Source: Thermosynechococcus sichuanensis E542 (GTDB lineage Bacteria; Cyanobacteriota; Cyanobacteriia; Thermosynechococcales; Thermosynechococcaceae). Taken from it: 64,000 bases of DNA. The notes beneath the pieces were generated by a model. It was not told the origin of the DNA, did not search any database, and worked only from the letters and a program-made list of their open reading frames with translations. Shown piece after piece: positions 53,845 to 62,021 of the stretch. Each line of letters opens with the position of its first letter. The first letter of the stretch is position 1. The stretch is taken from positions 248,001-312,000 of the forward strand of contig NZ_CP032152.1 of the NCBI RefSeq assembly GCF_003555505.1, in the 5' to 3' direction. Position numbers and translations under genes: made by a program.

Positions 53845-56079
53845 GTGGCCTATCCCTTGCACGTCGCCTTCATTTGGCACCAGCACCAACCCCTCTACAA
53901 AAGTTGTCGCACCGGTCAATACCTCCTTCCGTGGGTGCGACTCCATGGCACCAAGGATTACTTAGATTTGATTCTTATCCTCGCCAAATATCCTCGTCTC
54001 AAGCAAACTGTCAACCTTGTTCCCTCGCTGTTATTGCAGATTCAAGACTATGTCAACGGCACGGCACTCGATCCCTACCTCACAGCCACACTCACCCCGG
54101 TTGAACAACTCACGGATCAACAGCGCTGGTTCATTATTGAGCACTTTTTTGATGCCCACCACCGCACGATGATTGACCCGCATCCCCGCTATCGGGAACT
54201 CTACGAGCAGCGACAAACTCACGGGAAAGCGTGGTGTTGGCAAAATTGGCAGCCCCAAGATTATGGCGATTTGTTGGCGTGGCACAATTTAGCGTGGATT
54301 GATCCTCTGTATTGGGAGGAGCCAGAGGTTGCCCAATGGTTGTCCCAAGGACGGGACTTTAGCCTGAGCGATCGCCAGCGGATTATTGCCAAACAGCGAG
54401 AAATTCTCAGCCAAATCATCCCCCAGCATCGCGCCCTGCAAGAGGCGGGTCAAATTGAAGTCACCACCACGCCCTACACCCACCCGATCTTGCCCCTCTT
54501 GGTGGATACTGATGCTGCAAAGGTAGCCGTTCCCAACATTGCCCTGCCCCAACAGCGGTTTCAATATCCCGAAGATGTTCCTCGGCATTTGCGGCGGGCG
54601 CGAGTTCTCTATGAGCAATTCTTTGGGCGATCGCCCCGCGGACTGTGGCCGTCAGAACAATCAGTCAGCCCAGCGATTCTTGAACCGATTCTGGAGCAGG
54701 GATTTGAGTGGATTTGCTCCGATGAAGCGGTCTTGGGCTGGACAACGGGAACCTATTTTCACCGCAACGAAGCAGGGGTTGTCCAACAGGCCAATGTTCT
54801 TTACCAGCCCTATCGCCTGACCACTAGCAAAGGGGATCTCAACATTGTCTTTCGTGATCATCGCCTCTCGGATTTGATTGGCTTTACCTACAGTGCCATG
54901 GCACCTGAAGCAGCAGCAGCAGATCTACTCAAGCAGCTTGAGGGCATTCGCCAGCAACTCATTGCCTATGAAGGAACTGGCCAGTCCAGCTTAGCGCAAC
55001 CATGGCTTGTAACCATTGCCCTCGATGGCGAAAACTGCTGGGAGTACTATCCCCGCGACGGCCTACCCTTCTTAGAACGGCTCTACCAAGGTCTGAGCGA
55101 GAGCGAGCACTTTGCCTGCGTCTCTGTGGCGGAGTATCTGCAACACTATCCCCCGCGTGCGGTAATTGCGGGTTCTGCTCTCCACAGTGGCTCTTGGATT
55201 GATGGCAATTTCTGTACCTGGATTGGCGATCCAGTCAAAAACAAAGCTTGGGACTATTTAGGGGCTGCCCGCCAAACCCTTGAACGCCACCCCGAAGCAA
55301 CAGAAACAAACAATCCAGCGGCATGGCAAGCTCTTTTGGCCGCTGAAGGCTCTGACTGGTTTTGGTGGTTTGGTGAAGGTCACTCCTCGAACCACGATGC
55401 CATGTTTGATCAGCTTTTCCGTGAGCATTTGATGGCGCTCTACACGGCATTGGGGGAGCCAATTCCTGAGGTTCTCAATGATCCTTTGGAAGTCCACGAA
55501 GCCAAGGATACCTACCCGCCCCAAGGCTTTATTCACCCTGAAATTGATGGGCGCGGCGATGAGCAGGACTGGAACTTTGCCGGACGGATTCAAATTGGTG
55601 GCAGCCGAGGGACGATGCACCGCCAAACCCTAATCAATCGCCTCTGGTATGGGGTGGATCACCTCAATATCTATCTCCGTCTTGATGCCCCTAGCCAAAA
55701 ACAGCCCTTTGGGAATGACATCAGTACCCTGCACTTTTGCTGGTACTACCCCAACATGGTGACCTACAATAGCCCCCTCTCTGACCTGCGAGATTGCCCC
55801 GACGAAGCCCCCCTCAACTACCTGTACCACCATCAATTGGTGATTGACTTTGAAAAGCAACAGATGACCTTCAAGGAGGCGATCGCCAACTACCAATGGG
55901 AAGAGCGCCCCACCCATGCCCGCTATGCCTTGGGCATTTGCCTAGAGGTGGCTATTCCGTGGGCAGATCTGCACCTGCGTCCCGATTGTGGCCTGCATCT
56001 ATTGATTGTCTTGACCCAAGATGGTTATTACTTGGATCATCTGCCCCCAGAGCAACTGCTCTTTTTGACCACACCTTAG
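53845..56079 (+). CDS. Glycoside hydrolase family 57 (alpha-amylase/glucanotransferase-like)
   Basis: A 744-residue enzyme of GH57 acting on alpha-glucans, plausibly in glycogen metabolism in the cytosol. It opens with VAFIWHQHQPLYK (8-20), conserved region 1. The catalytic nucleophile is E271 in GLWPSEQS (region 3), and the acid region 4 is ALDGENCW with D394. Residues 1-450 form the barrel. The C-terminal 250 residues (about 560-744) are a beta-rich domain, including NLYH-like and LYIRLDAPSQKQPF-type strands, likely a carbohydrate-binding or accessory unit. The start is GTG 53845, after a GGGGG stretch. The exact activity (amylase, pullulanase or branching) is not predictable. Confidence 0.9.
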   Translation: MAYPLHVAFIWHQHQPLYKSCRTGQYLLPWVRLHGTKDYLDLILILAKYPRLKQTVNLVPSLLLQIQDYVNGTALDPYLTATLTPVEQLTDQQRWFIIEHFFDAHHRTMIDPHPRYRELYEQRQTHGKAWCWQNWQPQDYGDLLAWHNLAWIDPLYWEEPEVAQWLSQGRDFSLSDRQRIIAKQREILSQIIPQHRALQEAGQIEVTTTPYTHPILPLLVDTDAAKVAVPNIALPQQRFQYPEDVPRHLRRARVLYEQFFGRSPRGLWPSEQSVSPAILEPILEQGFEWICSDEAVLGWTTGTYFHRNEAGVVQQANVLYQPYRLTTSKGDLNIVFRDHRLSDLIGFTYSAMAPEAAAADLLKQLEGIRQQLIAYEGTGQSSLAQPWLVTIALDGENCWEYYPRDGLPFLERLYQGLSESEHFACVSVAEYLQHYPPRAVIAGSALHSGSWIDGNFCTWIGDPVKNKAWDYLGAARQTLERHPEATETNNPAAWQALLAAEGSDWFWWFGEGHSSNHDAMFDQLFREHLMALYTALGEPIPEVLNDPLEVHEAKDTYPPQGFIHPEIDGRGDEQDWNFAGRIQIGGSRGTMHRQTLINRLWYGVDHLNIYLRLDAPSQKQPFGNDISTLHFCWYYPNMVTYNSPLSDLRDCPDEAPLNYLYHHQLVIDFEKQQMTFKEAIANYQWEERPTHARYALGICLEVAIPWADLHLRPDCGLHLLIVLTQDGYYLDHLPPEQLLFLTTP

Positions 56080-56244
56080 ACCTTGCGGGGAAGCGTTAAG
56101 AACAAAAGAACGCTCAGACTTCACAATGAAGCTACGGTTGAGAGTCAATAATTTGCAGCGAGAAATTATTTTCTGCGTACCAAAGTTCTGTAAGCTCAGA
56201 TAGGAAACCTCTGCGGGATCAACTTGTGCAGTTAGGAGGGTTGT

Positions 56245-57288
56245 GTGGATAACGTCATCGGCTTAGAGATTATTGAAGTTGTTGAACAGGCGGCGATCGC
56301 TGCAGCGCGGTGGATGGGCAAAGGGGACAAACACATGGCAGATCAGGTGGCCGTGGATGCCATGCGCAACCGCATGAATCAAATCCATATGCGCGGTCGC
56401 ATTGTCATTGGTGAAGGGGAACGGGATGAAGCCCCCATGCTCTACATTGGCGAAGAAGTAGGCATTTGTACCCGTCCCGATGCTGCCCAATACTGCAACC
56501 CCGAAGAACTGATTGAAATTGACATTGCTGTTGACCCCTGCGAAGGAACCAACCTCTGCGCCTATGGCCAACCGGGATCAATGGCAGTGCTGGCCATTTC
56601 TGAAAAAGGGGGGCTATTTGCCGCTCCCGACTTTTATATGAAGAAGTTGGCGGCGCCCCCTGCGGCTAAGGGCAAAGTGGATATTCGCTACTCGGCAACA
56701 GAAAACCTGAAAATTCTCTCGGAATGCCTTGACCGCGCCATTGATGAATTGGTGGTGGTGGTGATGAAGCGCGATCGCCACAATGACTTGATTCAAGAAA
56801 TTCGCGATGCGGGTGCCCGTGTTCAACTGATCTCCGATGGCGATGTCTCCGCTGCTCTCTCCTGTGCCTTCTCTGGAACCAACATTCATGCCCTCATGGG
56901 CATTGGCGCCGCGCCTGAAGGGGTGATTTCTGCGGCGGCCATGCGCGCCTTGGGTGGGCACTTCCAAGGGCAACTGGTCTATGATCCGGCGGTGGTGATG
57001 ACCAAGGAATGGGCCAATCGCACCCGCGAAGGCAACCTCGAAGAACTGAAAAAAGCTGGCATTACAGATCCCGATAAAGTCTATGAAGCCGAGGAATTGG
57101 CCTCTGGGGAGACGGTACTCTTTGCTGCCTGTGGCATTACCCCCGGTATGCTCATGAAAGGGGTGCGCTTCTTCAAAGGCGGTGCCCGTACCCAATCGCT
57201 GGTCATTTCCACCCAGTCGAAGACAGCGCGCTTTGTGGATACCATCCACATGTTCGATAAGCAGTTGAAGTCGCTCCAGTTGTACTAA
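56245..57288 (+). CDS. glpX: Class II fructose-1,6-/sedoheptulose-1,7-bisphosphatase
   Basis: Bifunctional Calvin-cycle phosphatase of the GlpX-type (347 residues), removing the C1 phosphate from fructose-1,6-bisphosphate or sedoheptulose-1,7-bisphosphate. It starts at GTG 56245-56247 after a very strong TTAGGAGGG site. The family opens with [22 protein letters not shown]. Metal-binding acidic motifs are [32 protein letters not shown] and SDGDVSAAL. Such cyanobacterial enzymes (often F-I type) are usually redox- and AMP-regulated, which is established for relatives, not shown here. A terminator follows its stop. Confidence 0.95.
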   Translation: MDNVIGLEIIEVVEQAAIAAARWMGKGDKHMADQVAVDAMRNRMNQIHMRGRIVIGEGERDEAPMLYIGEEVGICTRPDAAQYCNPEELIEIDIAVDPCEGTNLCAYGQPGSMAVLAISEKGGLFAAPDFYMKKLAAPPAAKGKVDIRYSATENLKILSECLDRAIDELVVVVMKRDRHNDLIQEIRDAGARVQLISDGDVSAALSCAFSGTNIHALMGIGAAPEGVISAAAMRALGGHFQGQLVYDPAVVMTKEWANRTREGNLEELKKAGITDPDKVYEAEELASGETVLFAACGITPGMLMKGVRFFKGGARTQSLVISTQSKTARFVDTIHMFDKQLKSLQLY

Positions 57289-57315
57289 GCACTGCCCGCG
57301 ATGAAAGACAATGAA

Positions 57316-57344
57316 CTCCCTCTCGGTGAGAGGGTTTTCTTTTG
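57316..57344 (+). terminator. Rho-independent terminator after glpX, directly in front of pgsA
   Basis: CCCTCTC (57318-57324) and GAGAGGG (57328-57334) form a perfect 7-base stem with a GGT loop, followed by TTTTCTTTT (57335-57343). It lies 28 bases after the glpX stop. The 3' arm GAGAGGG also resembles a ribosome-binding site 11 bases before the pgsA start at 57346. Confidence 0.85.
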
Positions 57345-57345
57345 C

Positions 57346-57861
57346 ATGAGTGCCATGCCCTTGAACCTTGCCACGACGATTACCCTTGCTCGCCTGTTGA
57401 TCGTGCCAGTGATCCTAGGCCTGCTCTCCTTCAATGATGGAGCGGTCTATCGCTGGTGGGGGGTGGGTTTATTTTTGGTAGCGGCTCTTACGGATTGGCT
57501 GGATGGCTACATTGCCCGCCGTTTCAATCAGGTGACGGATTTGGGCAAGGTGCTTGATCCTCTCGTGGATAAGTTGCTAATTCTTGTGCCTCTTTTAATT
57601 TGTATTGAATGGGGAGAGGTGCCTGCATGGTCAGTGGCCTTGATCCTCTTTCGGGAGTTGGGAATTGCCAGTTGGCGGGTTCAGCAATCGCACATTCAGG
57701 GGGCAAACCTTTGGGGCAAAGCCAAAACCGTTAGCCAGATGGTGGCCGTGGCATTGCTCCTAGCCCCCTTACCTCCGAGTTGGCAAGGGGGAATACTAAT
57801 TGTTTATGGGGGGGCGATCGCCCTCACGCTCATTTCCGGGGCACTTTATCTGCGCGGTTGA
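57346..57861 (+). CDS. pgsA: CDP-diacylglycerol-glycerol-3-phosphate 3-phosphatidyltransferase
   Basis: Membrane enzyme (about 171 residues) that makes phosphatidylglycerol phosphate, the precursor of phosphatidylglycerol, a lipid essential for photosystems. The CDP-alcohol phosphatidyltransferase motif DWLDGYIARRFNQVTDLGKVLDPLVDK (shown in part) keeps the D-G-x2-A-R-x8-G-x3-D-x3-D pattern. Four to five helices are apparent. Start chosen at ATG 57346 (an alternative Met at 57355); both follow closely on the glpX terminator, so it needs its own promoter or readthrough. The stop overlaps the convergent DUF1400 gene end by 16 bases. Confidence 0.88.
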   Translation: MSAMPLNLATTITLARLLIVPVILGLLSFNDGAVYRWWGVGLFLVAALTDWLDGYIARRFNQVTDLGKVLDPLVDKLLILVPLLICIEWGEVPAWSVALILFRELGIASWRVQQSHIQGANLWGKAKTVSQMVAVALLLAPLPPSWQGGILIVYGGAIALTLISGALYLRG

Positions 57862-59504
57862 GTCCCAAGACGGCCTGCTAGCACCTCCTGTAACTGCTGC
57901 GGATTAATGCGATCCACCCAATAGGCTTGAAAGGTTGGCTGTGCCACTTGGCTAACAAAGGTTTGACTCAAGAACGGACGCAACTGCGCATTTTGTTGGT
58001 TAAAGACACCAAAGAAGGCTGCACTCACCCCCTTGAAAAAGGGCTGCGCCAACTGGGGATTCGGACCTATGAGATCATCGGGTACCGGCAACACCCCTGC
58101 TGCACTGACCCCCACTGCTGAGAAATGGGTACCGGGCACCAGCATGGCAAGATACTTGGGCTGTGCCTGCAACCATGTAAAGGGCAAGATTTGCTCCTCT
58201 AGCGGTGGCGCAAAAACATCCTTGCTGCTGGAAACAATCAGCGTCGGTACCTTGATATTGGCCATGCCCCGCTCGCCAATGAGAACACTGCTCACCGGAT
58301 TGACAGCAATCACGGCCTTGACCCGTGGATCTGCCAGCTTAGAGGGTGGGTCAGAAAGACCAAGACTACGGCATTGTAGGGGCAGTGAGATATTAAAGAT
58401 AAAGAGATCGTTGGCGGCTGCCAGACAGCGTTGTTTCACAGCATCCCAGTCAACCGTACCCCCCGCCGCTGCTAGGACGGTAAAGCCCCCCATGGAGTGA
58501 CCAAAGAGGCCAACATTGTTGGTGTCAATTTTGAGGGCAGGGTTTTTCTGCACCAAAGCGGCCACAGCATCCACGCCAAACTTCAAATCCAAGGGGCGTT
58601 GCGCCCAGTCCTTCGGTAAGTTCTCATAGTCTAAGGGTGCCCCTGACAGAAAACTACTGATCCGACTGGCATCAGAACCGGGGTGAGTCACCGCCAAAAC
58701 CGCTAGCCCATAACTGGCGAGGTGCTCCGCTAAGTAGGCAAATGTTGTGCGGTCTGAGGCTAAACCATGGGAAATAACAATTAGAGATGTAGGTGTGGTG
58801 ATCCCCGTGGGTACATAGAGATCTGCGGAAATGGGGCCTGTGGTGCGATTGGGATTGGTAAATGCAATTTTTTGCTTTTGCCACTGGAAAGGCCCTTTTT
58901 GGGCAGGATGAAGGCTACTGGCTGGCAGCGGCGTTTTTGGTTGGAGTTGCGCCAAGCGCTGGATAAAGTCTTGCGCCCGTTGTTCTTGGTTCACTGCCCG
59001 GATGAAGGCACCCACTGCCTTCAGACCGAGTTCACCATTGACTTTAACACTCTTGCCGGGAAAGGCCTGTAGTACTGAAAGCAGGGTAATGCCTGAGGGG
59101 GAACTAGCGGCGGTTTTCAGGGCTTCACCAAGGGCTTGGCCACCATTGACATCATTATCCGCACGAATGACTTGGCCGATACGCTCTAAAAAGTTTTGAC
59201 CAATGGGACTGTTGACAAATTGACTGACGGTGGTGGGTTCTAAATCCATGCGTGTGGTCAAGCCTTCCCGCAGGTTTGGCTCTTGATCACTGGGGAGCAA
59301 CCGAATTAAAAACCTTAGCTCTGGACTGGCAGTACCGGTTTTGGCAAATGTGGCAAGGTCGTTGACTTGAATGTTGAATGTGCCAAAGGGCGGATAAACA
59401 AGGCTAATTTGCTCGGCAGCGAGGCTAGCATGTCCCCAAAATGCCGCAGCCACACCCAAGAGGGAGAACCATTGCCATTTTTTCCTTGTGTGCGCGATCG
59501 CCAT
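57846..59504 (-). CDS. Secreted alpha/beta hydrolase with DUF1400 domain
   Basis: A 552-residue exported protein. A signal peptide covers about residues 1-30 (ending HASLAAE). Residues 30-190 are the DUF1400 region, typical of cyanobacterial hydrolases. Residues 220-540 are an alpha/beta-hydrolase fold: VISHGLASDRTTF carries the oxyanion region, GHSMGGF is the nucleophile elbow, and the Asp and His of the triad are probably in SSKDVFAPP and PGTHFSAVG. It may be a lipase or dienelactone-hydrolase-like enzyme; the substrate is unknown. The 3' end overlaps pgsA by 16 bases on the other strand. Confidence 0.85.
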   Translation of the reverse strand: MAIAHTRKKWQWFSLLGVAAAFWGHASLAAEQISLVYPPFGTFNIQVNDLATFAKTGTASPELRFLIRLLPSDQEPNLREGLTTRMDLEPTTVSQFVNSPIGQNFLERIGQVIRADNDVNGGQALGEALKTAASSPSGITLLSVLQAFPGKSVKVNGELGLKAVGAFIRAVNQEQRAQDFIQRLAQLQPKTPLPASSLHPAQKGPFQWQKQKIAFTNPNRTTGPISADLYVPTGITTPTSLIVISHGLASDRTTFAYLAEHLASYGLAVLAVTHPGSDASRISSFLSGAPLDYENLPKDWAQRPLDLKFGVDAVAALVQKNPALKIDTNNVGLFGHSMGGFTVLAAAGGTVDWDAVKQRCLAAANDLFIFNISLPLQCRSLGLSDPPSKLADPRVKAVIAVNPVSSVLIGERGMANIKVPTLIVSSSKDVFAPPLEEQILPFTWLQAQPKYLAMLVPGTHFSAVGVSAAGVLPVPDDLIGPNPQLAQPFFKGVSAAFFGVFNQQNAQLRPFLSQTFVSQVAQPTFQAYWVDRINPQQLQEVLAGRLGTQPRR

Positions 59505-59673
59505 CCCTGAGACACCCTCACTTAAATCATTAGCATTATCGTGGTTTGCAACGTCACCTGCAACTCATTTTCAAGGACTGGCAGCCTGAGGGCTAGGTTC
59601 CTACCCTCTAAAAAGGCTGTAAAGAGCTGCCGCTGTGGTATTGTGCTTTTGGAAAAAATGAGGGAACTCGTGC

Positions 59674-60381
59674 ATGAGTGAGGATGCAGTTAAGCAAATG
59701 AAGCAGGCTGTTGCCAAAGCCGCCGCCGATCGCGTGCAGTCTGGAATGATTGTCGGCTTAGGGACTGGGTCAACGACAGCCTTTGTCATCCAATTTTTGG
59801 GCGATCGCCTGCGCAAGGGAGAACTGAGTCACATTTCTGGCGTACCCACTTCCTTCCAAGCCTCTGTCCTCGCTAAAAAGTACGGCATTCCCCTCGTCAC
59901 CCTCGATGATGTGGAGAAATTAGACATTGCCATTGATGGTGCCGATGAAGTGGATCCCGCCAAAAACCTGATCAAAGGGGGTGGAGCGGCTCATACCCGT
60001 GAAAAAATCGTTGATTCCCTTGCGGATCAGTTCTTAGTGGTGGTGGACAGCAGCAAACTGGTGCCGAAATTGGGTGCCACCTTTCCGGTGCCCGTGGAAG
60101 TGTTGCCCTTTGCTGTAGCTCCTGTGACTCACGCCCTGAAAGCCCTTGGCGGTCAGCCCGAACTGCGCATGGGTGTGAAAAAAGATGGCCCAGTGGTCAC
60201 TGATCAAGGCAACCTCGTCCTTGATGTCAAGTTTGAGGACATTCCTAACCCTGCTGAACTGGAGAAAACCATTAACAACATCCCCGGCGTTGTCGAAAAT
60301 GGGCTTTTTGTCAATGTAGCCGATGTCATCCTCATTGGTGAGATTGTGGATGGCCAGCCCCGTGTCCGTGAGATGGGTTAG
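59674..60381 (+). CDS. rpiA: Ribose-5-phosphate isomerase A
   Basis: Interconverts ribose-5-phosphate and ribulose-5-phosphate in the Calvin and pentose phosphate cycles; cytosolic, 235 residues. It shows [16 protein letters not shown] (phosphate-binding loop), [19 protein letters not shown] with the catalytic acidic cluster, and [11 protein letters not shown] 59674 overlaps the in-frame neighbourhood of a 7-codon ORF (59658-59681) in another frame. The AGGGA site ten bases upstream lies in that short ORF. No other gene lies within 130 bases. Confidence 0.97.
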   Translation: MSEDAVKQMKQAVAKAAADRVQSGMIVGLGTGSTTAFVIQFLGDRLRKGELSHISGVPTSFQASVLAKKYGIPLVTLDDVEKLDIAIDGADEVDPAKNLIKGGGAAHTREKIVDSLADQFLVVVDSSKLVPKLGATFPVPVEVLPFAVAPVTHALKALGGQPELRMGVKKDGPVVTDQGNLVLDVKFEDIPNPAELEKTINNIPGVVENGLFVNVADVILIGEIVDGQPRVREMG

Positions 60382-60519
60382 CCGTTTTCCCTTCATTTCT
60401 CAAAACGAAGTAAGAGCCTCGTTCCTGTGATCAATCTCTCAACCCATCGGTGATTGAGGCCTTAGGCGGCAACAGGGTTGCCATTAATAATCGGAGTATC
60501 CACTCCATAGGAGCTTCCA

Positions 60520-60954
60520 ATGTCTCTCCACTCCTTCAGCCGCCGGTTGGTCACAGTAGGCAGTATTGCGGTTTCAGGTTTTGTGGTTGCTACTACAGCA
60601 GCCCAAGCCAATCCCCCGATTATCGTTAACTGCAATGGTGGTGGTCAAATTTGCGACCAAATGGCTCGTTATAACTTCACCTCTGAAAGCCCGAACTTTG
60701 ATTACGCCCTACAGGTCACCGCGCCTGCTACTCACTGCTCGGAAGTGAAATATTTCACCACCAATCGTCAGGGACAGCGGGTCGAAACGGAGTTCCTTGG
60801 CCCCAACCGTTCAGCCTTTTTGCCCATTGGTGGCAACTGGCAACAGGGAAATCACCCAATTCAAATTGGGGCGATCGGGCGCCAAGGGGGTTGTAATGCG
60901 GGTACACTAGGTTCTTGGGGGGTTCAAGTCCGGCCTGTTATTGTTCCCCGCTAA
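60520..60954 (+). CDS. Small secreted protein with four cysteines, unknown function
   Basis: I do not recognise the family. The 144-residue product has a signal peptide (about residues 1-31, cleavage near AQANPP). The mature part has four Cys (VNCNGG, QICDQ, HCSEV, GGCNAG), which could form two disulfides, and is beta-rich (VKYFTTNRQGQRVETEFLGP). The start ATG is preceded by an AGGAG site (60508-60512). It has a good terminator 40 bases after its stop and no operon partner. Confidence 0.7.
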   Translation: MSLHSFSRRLVTVGSIAVSGFVVATTAAQANPPIIVNCNGGGQICDQMARYNFTSESPNFDYALQVTAPATHCSEVKYFTTNRQGQRVETEFLGPNRSAFLPIGGNWQQGNHPIQIGAIGRQGGCNAGTLGSWGVQVRPVIVPR

Positions 60955-60994
60955 TTAGCAATGCACTCCTAGAAACTTTCCTCATCTATGCAAG

Positions 60995-61023
60995 GGTCAG
61001 TGGCAACAACACTGGCCTTTTCT
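60995..61023 (+). terminator. Rho-independent terminator after the secreted-protein gene
   Basis: GGTCAGTG (60995-61002) pairs with CACTGGCC (61010-61017) around a 7-base loop, with one G-T pair, followed by TTTTCT (61018-61023). It lies 41 bases past the stop. Confidence 0.8.
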
Positions 61024-61082
61024 GGTGCTTGTTTTTGGCTGACTTGGCCGATTTGTTTTCTACGGTAGTCGCTACCCTTGGC

Positions 61083-62021
61083 TTAGTGAGGGAGAATGTC
61101 ACAGTTGCGAACACCAAAGGGGACATGTACTGAGGGAATTGAACCCGCTGCTGATTCTAGATGGGTCAGTTGATCATCAAAGAAAATATGCGGCTTGAGT
61201 TGCTTGAGCACCCGTAATTTCTCCATACCGCCAAGGAAAAAGGTTTCATCAGGCATGACGCCCCAACTATTGAGGGTGGTAACCACCCGTTCACTAGCAA
61301 GGATATTGCGTGCCGTCACAATCGCAATCCGCAACAGCCGCTGATAGCTGGCATCCTGCTGCTCTTTTGCCATTTCTAACTGTTGAAAGGCTGCCAGTTT
61401 CTTAAAAAGATCGCTCAATGGCCCCGGATTGTGGGGAATATTGGCCTTTTGCAGTTCATGGGCTTGAAATTGCTCAAGATCCCCGTGGCGAAAGACAGCT
61501 TCAGCCTCGTCATCCGCTAGCACGCCGTCAAAGTCAAAGGCAATGCGTAACTCAGCATCCTCCTCGTAATCGGTAATGGGCGATCGAATCACCATGCCCG
61601 CTGGATACCCGGCAGCGATCGCCTGCTGCACATCCGTTGCATTGGCCGAAAGAAACAGAGACACATTAAAGGCGGGAATGTAGGGATGGGGGGATTTTCC
61701 GCCCAAAAATGCGGCGCGGGTAATGTTCAGGCCATAGTGTTGGATGGAGTAGAAAACCCGCTGACCTGTATCCGGGTCATTTCTGGAAAGGAGCACCACC
61801 TCGACGGGTTCTTGTTCTGGATAGGCGCGGTTGAGATTCAAGAAGCGACGAATAAAAGGAAACGCCACCCCTTTGGGCAGCACATCGTATTTCCTTTCCC
61901 GTTGAAATTGGCGGTACTTTTCGGTACCCTCATTGCGAAAGACCTCATCCGCTTCCCCCAAGTCAAAGAGGGCACTGGAGGCCACGGCAATCACTAATTT
62001 CTTCTCAATTGGGTATCCCAT
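61083..62021 (-). CDS. 5'-nucleotidase (NT5C1/PF06189-type)
   Basis: A 312-residue HAD-like cytosolic 5'-nucleotidase of the family that dephosphorylates nucleoside monophosphates. It begins with KKLVIAVASSALFDLGEADEVF, typical of the family, and later has FDFDGVLADDEAEAVF, the second HAD-like Asp motif, then IVTARNILASERVV and FFDDQLTHLE. The ATG (62019-62021) overlaps the end of the TPR-glycosyltransferase gene by 17 bases, a larger overlap than usual, so translation may be coupled. The downstream side is the terminator of the convergent gene. Confidence 0.88.
   Translation of the reverse strand: MGYPIEKKLVIAVASSALFDLGEADEVFRNEGTEKYRQFQRERKYDVLPKGVAFPFIRRFLNLNRAYPEQEPVEVVLLSRNDPDTGQRVFYSIQHYGLNITRAAFLGGKSPHPYIPAFNVSLFLSANATDVQQAIAAGYPAGMVIRSPITDYEEDAELRIAFDFDGVLADDEAEAVFRHGDLEQFQAHELQKANIPHNPGPLSDLFKKLAAFQQLEMAKEQQDASYQRLLRIAIVTARNILASERVVTTLNSWGVMPDETFFLGGMEKLRVLKQLKPHIFFDDQLTHLESAAGSIPSVHVPFGVRNCDILPH

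Noticed and set aside
56090-56118. AGCGTT...AACGCT inverted repeat after the GH57 gene
   Set aside because: Only six pairs with a long loop and no T tract; too weak to call as a terminator or operator.
59658-59681. Seven-codon open frame (ATG to TGA) overlapping the rpiA start
   Set aside because: Its start has no separate ribosome-binding site and the AGGGA that would serve rpiA lies inside it; likely coincidence, though an upstream-ORF effect cannot be excluded.
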